DNA from: Muriiphilus sp048268845
Lineage (GTDB): Bacteria; Pseudomonadota; Alphaproteobacteria; Rhodobacterales; Rhodobacteraceae
Direction: 5' to 3'
Length of the DNA stretch: 64,000 bases
NCBI GenBank assembly: GCA_048268845.1
Contig: JBLWUQ010000005.1
Coordinates: 1-64,000 of the forward strand
Shown here: positions 7,535 to 15,471 of the stretch, one piece after another
Layout: every line of letters begins with the position of its first letter
Numbering within the stretch: the first letter of the stretch is position 1
Notes under the pieces: model-generated
What the model saw: only the letters and a program-made list of their open reading frames with translations
The model's database searches: none
What the model was told of the DNA's origin: nothing
Position numbers and translations under genes: made by a program

Positions 7535-8655
7535 CGCACCCGCGCCGCGCCTTGCGACAGGGCGGCGAGCTTGGCATAGGCGATATCGGGATCGACTGCG
7601 CCGAAGCCTGCGAAGGTGCCAAAACCGCAATCCGACCCCGCGATCACCCGATTGGCCCCGACGATATCGACAAAGCGCCCGATCCGTTGCGCCACGAGGT
7701 CCGGGTGCTCGACGAAATTGGTGGTCGTGTCGACCACGCCGGGCACCAGAACCTTGTGGTCGGGAATATCACTTTTGCGATCCCGAAACACCGTCCACTC
7801 GTGCCCATGCCTTGGATTCGAGGTCTCGAATAGCACACATCGCGCTTTCGCGCTCATCAGCGTGTCGAACATCCTGGCCATCGGAATGTCGCAGACATGC
7901 GGGCCTTCGTAGTTGCCCCAGCAGATATGGATGCGCACCTTGTCCTCGGGCACATCTGCCAGCGCATGGTTCAGCGCCTCGACATGGCTTGCGGCCACCT
8001 TGACGAATTCGTCGTCCGACAGCTCGGTGAACAGCATGTGCCGCGACAGGGCGAGGTCGGGGCAGTCCAGTTGCAGATCGAGGCCCGAGGCGACGATGGT
8101 CTCGTATTCCGCCTTCATCGCGTCGGCCAGCGCGGCGAGGTAGGCGTCGCGCGTCGGATAGTAATCGTTTTGCAGGAACAGCGAGATCACCCCCGGCGAC
8201 GCCGCGTTCATGAAGCCGCGTTCGACCCCGTGTTCGGCCATCGCGGCCTTGAGGTTGGCGATGTCCTTTTCCAGCTCCCCCTGCCCTTTCGAGGCCACCG
8301 GGCCAACGCACATGGGCCGTGCATATTGCGGCGTGCCGCCCTCGTCCGCGATGCGTTTGAGAAAGCCGGGAAACAGCTTGAGGTCGGCGGGCGCGTTGCG
8401 CGGGCTGTCGCCATCGAAGCCGGTGTAGCGGTCCTTGACATAGGTGGCATAGCTGATCTTCGAGGTCTCGCCATCCGAGACGATGCCGATCCCCGCCCCC
8501 ACCTGCTTGCGCACCGTTTCGGACACCGCCGCGCGCATCACGGCATCGAAGGCATCGGCGTCATAGGGCGTGCCGTGTTCACGCGCGAAGATGAAATCCA
8601 CAACCTCCTGGCTGCGGGGCAGAGAGCCCACATGGGTCGTCTGGATGGCGGTCAT
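7531..8655 (-). CDS. core-MetE-type (C-terminal domain only) zinc methyltransferase
   Basis: A 374-residue protein equal to the catalytic C-terminal half of cobalamin-independent methionine synthase. It has the family start TTHVGSLPRS, and all four expected zinc ligands can be placed: H243 and C245 in IHICWGN, E277 in LFETSN and C343 in GSDCGFG. The N-terminal folate-binding half is absent. Known short core-MetE proteins use methylcobalamin or a methyl-corrinoid protein instead of methyl-folate, and related zinc enzymes alkylate other thiols. With a corrinoid protein in the same island, transfer of a substrate methyl to homocysteine or another thiol is an attractive inference. The start at 8655 follows a GGAGAG-like RBS. 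Confidence 0.8.
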   Translation of the reverse strand: MTAIQTTHVGSLPRSQEVVDFIFAREHGTPYDADAFDAVMRAAVSETVRKQVGAGIGIVSDGETSKISYATYVKDRYTGFDGDSPRNAPADLKLFPGFLKRIADEGGTPQYARPMCVGPVASKGQGELEKDIANLKAAMAEHGVERGFMNAASPGVISLFLQNDYYPTRDAYLAALADAMKAEYETIVASGLDLQLDCPDLALSRHMLFTELSDDEFVKVAASHVEALNHALADVPEDKVRIHICWGNYEGPHVCDIPMARMFDTLMSAKARCVLFETSNPRHGHEWTVFRDRKSDIPDHKVLVPGVVDTTTNFVEHPDLVAQRIGRFVDIVGANRVIAGSDCGFGTFAGFGAVDPDIAYAKLAALSQGAARVR

Positions 8656-8671
8656 GCGGACTCTCCCTGGT

Positions 8672-9640
8672 TCAGTTGCCGCGCCAGGTGGCGCCGGCGG
8701 CATCGTCGGTGGCGACGACGTGATAGAGTGCAGCCTCGCCCGTCATCGACGGCACCGCCGAATGGGCAAGGTTTTCCGGCACGCTCATGGTGTCGCCGGG
8801 GGCGAGCGTGGCCGATCCGCCGTCCCACTCGACACGCCAGTGCCCCTTGACCGGCATCAGAACCGAGGGCTTGTCATGGCTGTGCCGCGTCTCGGTGGCG
8901 GACTTGCGGGTGATCAGGTCGACCTCGAAGCCGGGCTTGTCACGGATCACGCCGTTTTCGCCGATCACCTTGGCCGGGGCCTTGTCGGCAATCGCCACGA
9001 GGTCGTTGTAACGCCGCACATAGCCTCCGATCACCTGCATCGCGGATGGCTCATCCACCTTCGCCAGTTCCGCGTCGGTCAACAGCGGCATGGGGCCGAC
9101 ACCCTTGGGCAGCTTCTCGCCCTTCTTGCTGTCATAGAGCTTGCCGTTCTCACCCAGCACCAGCCCGTGATCGGCGGCATCCTCGATCACCTGCGGCGCC
9201 CAGATCACGCCGCCGCCGGCGTCGTCGCCGCCGAGAACGGCCATGATCATTCCGTAGTCGGTGCCGATATTCTCGAACCCCCGGAAGATGTTGGTCGGGA
9301 TGTTGAAGATGTCGCCTTCTTCGAGGATGACCTCGCCGGCATCGCCCCAACGGCCCCAGAAGAAGCGCCAGCGGCCCTTGAGCACGAAGAACACCTCGGC
9401 GGTGCGGTGGTTGTGCAGCGAATTGCGGCACTTCGGCGGCTGCCCGGCCGCGCCGATGTTGAAGCCGTGCGGGATGTCGATGTGGACATGCTGATCGGGG
9501 CTTTCCGAGACGCCGCCGCCGATGATGGTGAAGTTCTCCTTCTGGTCGCTGCCCGGCGTATGGGCGTCGATGAAGGCGGTCTTGCAGGGGATGAGGTCGC
9601 CGTAGCGAACGATGCGGTCTTCGAGATCTGATCTGGTCAT
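8672..9640 (-). CDS. bicupin protein, possible dioxygenase or isomerase
   Basis: A 322-residue two-cupin protein. The first cupin, residues 70-135, includes SLHNHRTAEVFFVLKGRWRF and GDIFNIPTNIFRGFEN. The second, near residues 240-305, includes TRHSHDKPSVLMPVKG and LAPGDTMSVPENLAHS. Both carry the H-x-H...E or H-x-H metal signature, so a metal ion is likely in at least the first. Similar proteins act as gentisate- or quercetin-type dioxygenases or as sugar isomerases, and the exact reaction cannot be assigned. It lies 16 bases upstream of the MetE-like gene and 156 bases downstream of a SnoaL gene. The start at 9640 (MTRSDLEDR) is chosen over 9685 because homology begins there. Confidence 0.75.
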   Translation of the reverse strand: MTRSDLEDRIVRYGDLIPCKTAFIDAHTPGSDQKENFTIIGGGVSESPDQHVHIDIPHGFNIGAAGQPPKCRNSLHNHRTAEVFFVLKGRWRFFWGRWGDAGEVILEEGDIFNIPTNIFRGFENIGTDYGMIMAVLGGDDAGGGVIWAPQVIEDAADHGLVLGENGKLYDSKKGEKLPKGVGPMPLLTDAELAKVDEPSAMQVIGGYVRRYNDLVAIADKAPAKVIGENGVIRDKPGFEVDLITRKSATETRHSHDKPSVLMPVKGHWRVEWDGGSATLAPGDTMSVPENLAHSAVPSMTGEAALYHVVATDDAAGATWRGN

Positions 9641-9796
9641 GGGTCTATCCGTGAAATGTGGTGTGATTGAAGCGAAGTCCGGCACACCGCCCCGGCGGGC
9701 GCAGGTTCAGCCGCCGCGCGCGCCGGCTGGCAAGATAGGCGTGTCGGCGGCGGGCAAGTATGCCGTCGCGCAGCATCAGCGTGGTGGGCGCGGACA

Positions 9797-10786
9797 TCAA
9801 AGCTCGCCCGTATGCAGGAGGATCTGCTTCCAGATCGCAGTTTCGTCATACAGGGTCCACTCCCGGCGCAGCTTGGGCTGCCCGCCGACCAGCGCCCCGA
9901 ACTCGGCATGGCTGGCCCCAAGCACAAACACCTCGGCCCCGGTCGGAACGCCGAAACTGCCCCAACCGCTGTGCTTGCCGTGCAACGTCCAGCGCAGCGC
10001 GGCGCGCGGCGGCATCATCGCATCGTCGCGGCCGATTGCGTGGTGGATACGAAACTCGGCGTCGGGGAACGAGGCGCGCAACCCCATCCAGAACCGATCC
10101 GCCCCGTCAAACGACAGCGTGTCGACCCCGCCGGGATAGGCAAGGTTGGCCGCACGGTCGTATTCCGCCGGGATCACGGTGAAATCGGCCGCCATGATCC
10201 GGGTCAGGATATCGGCGAACCGAACGCCCCATTCATTGTCGTTGCCGCGTCCCTTGTATGGGCCTTCGACATCGTTTGCCGGGGAATAGGGGCGCACGCA
10301 GGCCTCCGGCCCGCCCTCGCGCGCGATCAGGTCACGGGCGAAATCCCTTGGCTCCCACCCCAGTTGGCGCACGATCGCGCCTTGGTCGCGGATCAGCCAT
10401 TCGTCGTCGATCATGTTGGCGCGGGCGTGGCAATCGGCGATGATCCGGTAGGCCAGTTTCCTGCCGGTCGGCGCACCATAGACGCCGGGATTGGCGTGGG
10501 TGGCGGTGGAATGCAGGCGGTGTGAACTCAGCATCCCCGGTTCGGGGCTGCCCGACCAGATCACATCCTCGCCAAACAACGTGCGATCAGGAAACTCGGC
10601 CAGCGTCGCCATCGTCGCGGCGATCACGCCCTCGTTGCCCACCACCACCGAGGCCGGCGAGCGCACCACGATCTCGGGCGCGTAATACCGGTGCAGGGTC
10701 GCAATGCCCCGGTCTTCCCAGATTTCCTTGGTGATGCCGATGATATAGTCGGGAAAATCGACGAATTTCGCATCGAAGCCGATCAT
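9797..10786 (-). CDS. double SnoaL-like (NTF2-fold) protein
   Basis: A 329-residue protein made of two tandem SnoaL/NTF2-like domains (about residues 10-150 and 185-325). Each starts with a long helix and carries aromatic pocket motifs (LHRYYAPEIVVRSPA, WSGSPEPGMLSSHR, then PDAEFRIHHAIG and MLGA-type C-terminal strands). SnoaL-like proteins are cyclases, dehydratases, isomerases or binding proteins with no universal catalytic residue. It is the most divergent of four SnoaL-like proteins here and lacks their GK-ENWV C-terminal signature. It starts 5 bases downstream of the LacI-type gene. Role in the pathway: inferred dehydratase or isomerase. Confidence 0.72.
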   Translation of the reverse strand: MIGFDAKFVDFPDYIIGITKEIWEDRGIATLHRYYAPEIVVRSPASVVVGNEGVIAATMATLAEFPDRTLFGEDVIWSGSPEPGMLSSHRLHSTATHANPGVYGAPTGRKLAYRIIADCHARANMIDDEWLIRDQGAIVRQLGWEPRDFARDLIAREGGPEACVRPYSPANDVEGPYKGRGNDNEWGVRFADILTRIMAADFTVIPAEYDRAANLAYPGGVDTLSFDGADRFWMGLRASFPDAEFRIHHAIGRDDAMMPPRAALRWTLHGKHSGWGSFGVPTGAEVFVLGASHAEFGALVGGQPKLRREWTLYDETAIWKQILLHTGEL

Positions 10787-10791
10787 TTTGT

Positions 10792-11802
10792 CTATCCTTC
10801 GGGTATGCGGGCCGATCCGCGCAGCACCAGCCTGCCTTCGATGGCAATCTGGCGCGGCGCGGCGGTCTGGGTTTCGATCTGGTCGATCAGGGTTTCCACG
10901 GTGGCCTCGACCATGCGGTTCACCGGCTGGCGGTAGGTGGTGAGGTCATAGGCCGCCCAGCTTGCCAGCGGCACATCGTCGAATCCGACGACCGAGACAT
11001 CGCGCCCCGGCACCAGCCCGGCCGCGCGCACCTCGTCGATCACGCCGAAGGCCATGTGATCGTTGCCCACGAAAATCGCGTCGGGCCGCACCGCCCCGGC
11101 CAGCATCTCACGCGCGGCGGCCATAGCGGCCTCGCGGTCATATTCGCCATCGACCACGGCAAACGGCGCACGGCCCGCCGCCTCCAGCGTCTCGACGAAG
11201 CCCTTGCGCCGGTCGCGCCCGGTCGTGCTGCCCTGCCAGCCGGCGATATGCGCGATCCGCTGATGCCCGCCCGCCAGCAGGAACTCGGCCACCTTGCGCC
11301 CGCCCAGCACGTTGTCCGAGGTCACGTTGGAAAACCCCTCGCCGTCCTGGCCCCGATTGAACAGAACCACCGGCACGCCCGCGGACCTGGCCCGCGCGGC
11401 CAGGTCCGAACTCATCGAGACCGAGGCCGCGACGATGCCGTCGACCTGGTAGTCCATCAGCCCCTGCATCACCGCATCGACCCCATCGGTGGAATTCTGC
11501 GCCGTGAAGATCAGGATATGATAGCCCCGCGCCTCCAGCGCGTTCGACAGAAGCTCGAGCGCGATGGGATAGAACTGGTTTTCCAGATAGGCCACCACCA
11601 GCCCGATGATCCGGCTGCGCCCCGACACCATTGCACGGGCCAGTGAGTTGGGGCGATAGCCCAGTTCCGCCGCTGCCTTTCGCACCTTGGCGACGGTCTT
11701 TTTCGACGCCGAGCCGCCGGGCGTGAACACCCGGCTGACTGCCGACTGGCTGACTCCGGCACGCGCCGCGACTTCTGCTGATGTGATCCGGTTCTGTGCC
11801 AT
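10792..11802 (-). CDS. second LacI-family regulator, embedded in the catabolic operon
   Basis: A 336-residue protein with an N-terminal HTH (SAEVAARAGVSQSAVSRVF) and hinge (LGYRPNSLARAM), then a sugar-binding-like domain (GLVVAYLENQFYPIALELL, VVLFNRGQDGEG, IAHIAGWQGS, DAIFVGNDHMAFG, GFDDVPLASWAAYD). The start at 11802 makes an ATGA overlap with the SDR gene; an upstream start at 11817 would lie inside that gene. Being inside the operon gives autoregulation if it binds the promoter at 20053-20174. Its recognition helix is the same as that of the regulator at 5108 except one residue at the end. Confidence 0.94.
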   Translation of the reverse strand: MAQNRITSAEVAARAGVSQSAVSRVFTPGGSASKKTVAKVRKAAAELGYRPNSLARAMVSGRSRIIGLVVAYLENQFYPIALELLSNALEARGYHILIFTAQNSTDGVDAVMQGLMDYQVDGIVAASVSMSSDLAARARSAGVPVVLFNRGQDGEGFSNVTSDNVLGGRKVAEFLLAGGHQRIAHIAGWQGSTTGRDRRKGFVETLEAAGRAPFAVVDGEYDREAAMAAAREMLAGAVRPDAIFVGNDHMAFGVIDEVRAAGLVPGRDVSVVGFDDVPLASWAAYDLTTYRQPVNRMVEATVETLIDQIETQTAAPRQIAIEGRLVLRGSARIPEG

Positions 11803-12566
11803 CAGCCTGCTGTCCAACCCCCGTCGATCATCATCGCCGTGCCGGTCACCAGGGCCGACGCATCCGAGGCAAGATAGACCGCCGCGCCCATGATGTCTTC
11901 GACCTCGCCGGGGCGGCCCAGCTTGATCTTTTCCTCGATCCAGGCTCGCTTGTCGGGATCATCGAAGGTGGCGCGGGTCAGGTCGGTCAGGATGAACGTG
12001 GGGCAAATGGTGTTGATGCGGATGCCCTTCGGCCCCCATTCCATCGCCATCGCCTTGGTCATGCCCTCGACCCCGAATTTCGACGCACAATAAAGCGCCC
12101 GGTCGTGCCCGCCGACATGGCCCATCTGGCTGGATATGGTGATCAGCGAGCCGGGGCGTCCGGCCGCGATCAGCCGCCGCGCCACCGCCTGGGTCAGGAA
12201 ATAGCTGCCCCGCAGGTTGACAGCCATCACCGCGTCGTAATCCTCCGGCTCTGTCTCAAGCGCCGGCGTGTGCCGGGCCATTCCGGCGGCGTTCAAGAGC
12301 ACGTCGAACGGCGCGAGATCTTCCAGCGCGTCCCGTGTGGCCGCGACATCGGCGATATCCAGTTGCAGCACCTCCGCCGCCCATCCCCGCGCGGCAAAGG
12401 CGTCCGCCGCCTCCTGCAAGGCCGCCACCCGCCGCGCCGCCAGCGTCACCGCAGCACCCGCCTCGGCCAGCGCCGCCGCACAGGCCAGCCCGATGCCGGA
12501 CGAGGCGCCCGCCACCAGCGCGCGCTTGCCGTCCAGCCGAAACGATGGGGTTGCGGGCAGGTCCAT
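11802..12566 (-). CDS. short-chain dehydrogenase/reductase (SDR)
   Basis: A 254-residue classical SDR. It has the cofactor loop GASSGIG near residue 20, NAAGMARH near 87, the catalytic serine in ITISSQMG, Y-x-x-x-K in YCASK and the C-terminal GTAMMIDGGWTAG. This length and set are typical of NAD(P)-dependent alcohol/sugar dehydrogenases and 3-oxoacyl reductase-like enzymes. Arg in the ARR after the second strand suggests NADP use, which is uncertain. The ATG at 12566 overlaps the upstream SnoaL stop as TGATG; a GTG immediately before it is an alternative. It probably oxidises a hydroxyl of the imported substrate. Confidence 0.92.
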   Translation of the reverse strand: MDLPATPSFRLDGKRALVAGASSGIGLACAAALAEAGAAVTLAARRVAALQEAADAFAARGWAAEVLQLDIADVAATRDALEDLAPFDVLLNAAGMARHTPALETEPEDYDAVMAVNLRGSYFLTQAVARRLIAAGRPGSLITISSQMGHVGGHDRALYCASKFGVEGMTKAMAMEWGPKGIRINTICPTFILTDLTRATFDDPDKRAWIEEKIKLGRPGEVEDIMGAAVYLASDASALVTGTAMMIDGGWTAG

Positions 12567-13618
12567 CACCCCTCTCCCACCGGAAACGGCACCGACCCCG
12601 GCACGCGGGCCTTGTTGAACTCCCGCAGGCGGGCGAACACATCGACCCCAAGCTGGCGATAGGCGTCGAGGATATCGACCATCACCCAGTTTTCGCGGAT
12701 CTTGCCGCCCTCAAGCCGCCAGAAATCGAGGCTTCGCATGGTGATCTTGCGCCCGGACGGCGCGATCCCCATCCAGCCGTCATGGGTCACGGTCTGGATC
12801 ATGTCGGGCCAGCCGGTGACGGCGACATAGTCGTTGTCCCCGAAGAAATGATAGGTGATCTCGTCCACATACTGCCCCCGGTCCGGCATTCCGCGCAGAA
12901 ACGGGATCTGGTGCCAGTTGCGAAAGCCCGCGATGCCGCGCCCGGTGCCGATGCCAGCCGGGCCATACCAGGTCATGCGGTCGCTCCAGAACCGCGGCAT
13001 TTCCATCACCTCGGGTCCGCCCTGCGACGGGTGGCGCTTCATGTGGTCAAGCATTCTGACCACATGATCGCAGCTTGCCCGGCTCTGCCCCTCGTCACGC
13101 GGCGCACGGATCAACCCGTCGCCCGAGGCCGGGCCGGGAATGCAGAACTCGCGCCCGAGCGAGGGCGCCATCGGCCATGCTCCGGCCTGCATCATCACCT
13201 CGGGCAGATCCCAGATCGCCTGGTATTCCACCACCTTGCCGCCTTCGAAGCGGTAGTATTCGTGAAACCGCATGTGGCACAGATGCCCGGTCGGCGGGAT
13301 GTCGAGCAGGGGCGACGCAAAGGTGCCAAAGAAATGCCCGCCGCATCCGACCCAGTCGGCGCCATGCTCGTCCCGCCCGGCCATCACCAGCCAGTCGCGC
13401 CGCTCCACGTCCGGCCAGGCGGCGCGCAGCACGGCCAGCGCGCCGTCGAAAAACGCCTCCGGCCCGACCATGTCACCGAAGGGATGACACAGGCGGAACA
13501 CCGCATCCGGCGCGGCCAGATCGCCCAGCGCGGCGCGCAAGGCGTCGTCGTCCCAGTCATATTGGGCCGCGCGCAGGGGTGCGAGCGCCGCCCTGTTCGC
13601 CGCGTGATGGTCGCTCAT
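12566..13618 (-). CDS. double SnoaL-like protein
   Basis: A 350-residue protein with two SnoaL/NTF2-like domains. The first half contains FRLCHPFGDMVGPEAFFDG and HEYYRFEGGKVVEYQAIWD, and the second MTWYGPAGIGTG, DEITYHFFGDNDYVAV and LDFWRLEGGKIRENWVMVD. The second C-terminal signature is shared with the proteins at 14936 and 20174. The start at 13618 (MSDHHAANR) forms an ATGA overlap with the HisD-like gene; an in-frame upstream extension encodes a basic sequence with no homology and is not likely used. The fold fits a dehydratase, isomerase or ligand-binding protein; no reaction is assigned. Confidence 0.72.
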   Translation of the reverse strand: MSDHHAANRAALAPLRAAQYDWDDDALRAALGDLAAPDAVFRLCHPFGDMVGPEAFFDGALAVLRAAWPDVERRDWLVMAGRDEHGADWVGCGGHFFGTFASPLLDIPPTGHLCHMRFHEYYRFEGGKVVEYQAIWDLPEVMMQAGAWPMAPSLGREFCIPGPASGDGLIRAPRDEGQSRASCDHVVRMLDHMKRHPSQGGPEVMEMPRFWSDRMTWYGPAGIGTGRGIAGFRNWHQIPFLRGMPDRGQYVDEITYHFFGDNDYVAVTGWPDMIQTVTHDGWMGIAPSGRKITMRSLDFWRLEGGKIRENWVMVDILDAYRQLGVDVFARLREFNKARVPGSVPFPVGEG

Positions 13619-14925
13619 TCCGCCGCTTCTCCGTAAGGCACGTTCCGGCCGCCATAGCGGCGGACCCGCAGGTTGCACTGTTCGGCATGGCCGACGAACC
13701 CCTCGAGCAGGCACAGGCGCGAGCCATAGGCCCCGATCATCGCCGCCGCCTCGTCGGTGGTGATGCGCTGATAGCTGTGTGTTTTCAGATATTTGCCCAC
13801 CCATAGCCCGCCGGTATATCGTCCGGCCTTTCTGGTCGGCAGGGTGTGATTGGTGCCGATCACCTTGTCGCCATTGGCCACGTTGGTGCGCGGGCCGAGG
13901 AATAGCGCGCCGTAACTGGTCATGTTCTCGAGATACCAGTCGTCGCGGTCGGTCATCACCTGCACATGCTCATAGGCCATGTCATTGGCGAGCGCGAGCA
14001 TCTCGTCATGGTCGTCGCACAGGATCACGTCACCGAAATCGCGCCAGCTGACCGCGGCGGTGTTAGCGGTCGGCAGGATCTTGAGGATACGGTCGATCTC
14101 GGACATGGTTTCCTCGGCCAGCTTGCGCGAATTCGTGATCAGGCAGGCGGGGCTGTTGTAGCCGTGCTCGGCCTGGCCCAGGAGGTCGGTGGCGCACAAT
14201 TCGGCGTCGACGGTGTCGTCGGCGATCAGCATGGTCTCGGTCGGGCCGGCAAAGAGGTCGATGCCGACGCGACCAAAGAGTTGCCGCTTGGCCTCGGCGA
14301 CAAAGGCATTGCCCGGGCCGACCAGCAGATGCGCCGGGTCGATGGTTTCGGTGCCCAGCGCCATCGCGCCGATCGCCTGGATGCCGCCCAGCACATAGAT
14401 TTCGTGCGCACCGCCCAGATGCATTGCGGCGATCACCGCCGGATTGGGCTCGCCGTTGAACGGCGGCGTCGCGGCGATGATCCGGGGCACGCCCGCGACC
14501 CTGGCCGTGGCCACCGACATATGCGCCGAGGCGACCATCGGGAACTTGCCGCCGGGCACGTAGCAGCCCACCGACTGCACCGGGATGTTCTTGTGGCCGA
14601 GGATCACGCCGGGCAGGGTTTCAACCTCGATGTCCTTCATCGAGTCACGCTGGGCGCGGGCGAAATTCACCACCTGCTCCTGCGCGAACTTGATGTCCTC
14701 CATGTCGCGCGGGGCGACCTTGGCCACGATGTCCTCGATCTCGGCCTCGCTCAGACGATAGCTGTCGCGGTCATAGTTGTCGAACTTGATCGCAAGCTCG
14801 CGCACCGCCGCATCGCCGCGGGCCTCGATATCGGCCAGCGTCGCGGCCACCACGTCGCGCACCTTGACGTCATCCTCGACCTTTTCGGCCTCGGGTTTGC
14901 TCTGCTTCAGATAGGTAATCGTCAT
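13615..14925 (-). CDS. HisD-superfamily NAD dehydrogenase, HpsN-like
   Basis: A 436-residue protein of the histidinol dehydrogenase fold. Visible motifs are VGCYVPGGKFPM, LLVGPGNAFVAEAK, IDLFAGPTET, the zinc ligands in GQAEHG and the D of NGDKVIGTNH, the catalytic pair in AYEHVQ and the late histidine in EGFVGHAEQ. The position inside a catabolic ABC operon without other his genes points away from histidine synthesis and toward the HpsN-type branch, known to oxidise (R)-2,3-dihydroxypropane-1-sulfonate to the acid. A four-electron oxidation of a terminal CH2OH of the substrate is the inferred role. The start at 14925 (MTITYLKQS) follows AGGACAG. Confidence 0.85.
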   Translation of the reverse strand: MTITYLKQSKPEAEKVEDDVKVRDVVAATLADIEARGDAAVRELAIKFDNYDRDSYRLSEAEIEDIVAKVAPRDMEDIKFAQEQVVNFARAQRDSMKDIEVETLPGVILGHKNIPVQSVGCYVPGGKFPMVASAHMSVATARVAGVPRIIAATPPFNGEPNPAVIAAMHLGGAHEIYVLGGIQAIGAMALGTETIDPAHLLVGPGNAFVAEAKRQLFGRVGIDLFAGPTETMLIADDTVDAELCATDLLGQAEHGYNSPACLITNSRKLAEETMSEIDRILKILPTANTAAVSWRDFGDVILCDDHDEMLALANDMAYEHVQVMTDRDDWYLENMTSYGALFLGPRTNVANGDKVIGTNHTLPTRKAGRYTGGLWVGKYLKTHSYQRITTDEAAAMIGAYGSRLCLLEGFVGHAEQCNLRVRRYGGRNVPYGEAAE

Positions 14926-14935
14926 CGTTCTGTCC

Positions 14936-15466
14936 TCATTTGCCGGGCCGGGGCGGCGTTTTCTCGCCCCGATCAAAAGCCTCCCAGCCGTGGCCATCGA
15001 ACACGTCGACGCCCAACTGGGCCAATACATGCGGGAAATCGACCATCACCCAGTTGTCGGTGATCTTGCCGTCCTCCACCTTCCAGAAATCCATGTAGCG
15101 GATCTCGACGCGCTTGCCGGTCGGCGCGACACCCATGAATTCGCCGGAATGCGTCGCCTCCTGTCGACCAAAGGCTGCCGCCCATTCGCCCATGTAGAGC
15201 CGCGCCTCGTCGATGCAGACCTTGTCGGAGAACGCCGCCTGGAACGGGCGCTGCCAGTTATCCTGGAATTCCGTCAGCCCGGTCTTGGTGCCGCAGCCCT
15301 GGTTGCCCATCCAGCGGAACCCGTCGGCAAAGAACTGGCCGATATCGTCGATCCGATGGTCGTTCAGCCCGTCCACCATGCCCTCGATCACCGCGCGGGT
15401 TTCGTCGGTCCTGGTCAGGTCGGTGTCGCGGCTGAGCACCGCCTGTTCCGGTCTTGCTCCACTCAT
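14936..15466 (-). CDS. single-domain SnoaL-like protein (ester cyclase family)
   Basis: A 176-residue protein with one SnoaL/NTF2 domain: AVIEGMVDGLNDH, IGQFFADGFRWMGNQG, THSGEFMGVAPTGKRVEIRYMD and the C-terminal MDFWKVEDGKITDNWVMVD. It is the simplest of the four relatives in the island and its C-terminal half matches the second domain of the 350-residue protein encoded immediately downstream. It lies 10 bases upstream of the HisD-like gene and 5 bases after the permease gene. Family members range from polyketide cyclases to dehydratases, so the role is not assignable by sequence alone. Confidence 0.75.
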   Translation of the reverse strand: MSGARPEQAVLSRDTDLTRTDETRAVIEGMVDGLNDHRIDDIGQFFADGFRWMGNQGCGTKTGLTEFQDNWQRPFQAAFSDKVCIDEARLYMGEWAAAFGRQEATHSGEFMGVAPTGKRVEIRYMDFWKVEDGKITDNWVMVDFPHVLAQLGVDVFDGHGWEAFDRGEKTPPRPGK

Positions 15467-15471
15467 TTCCT

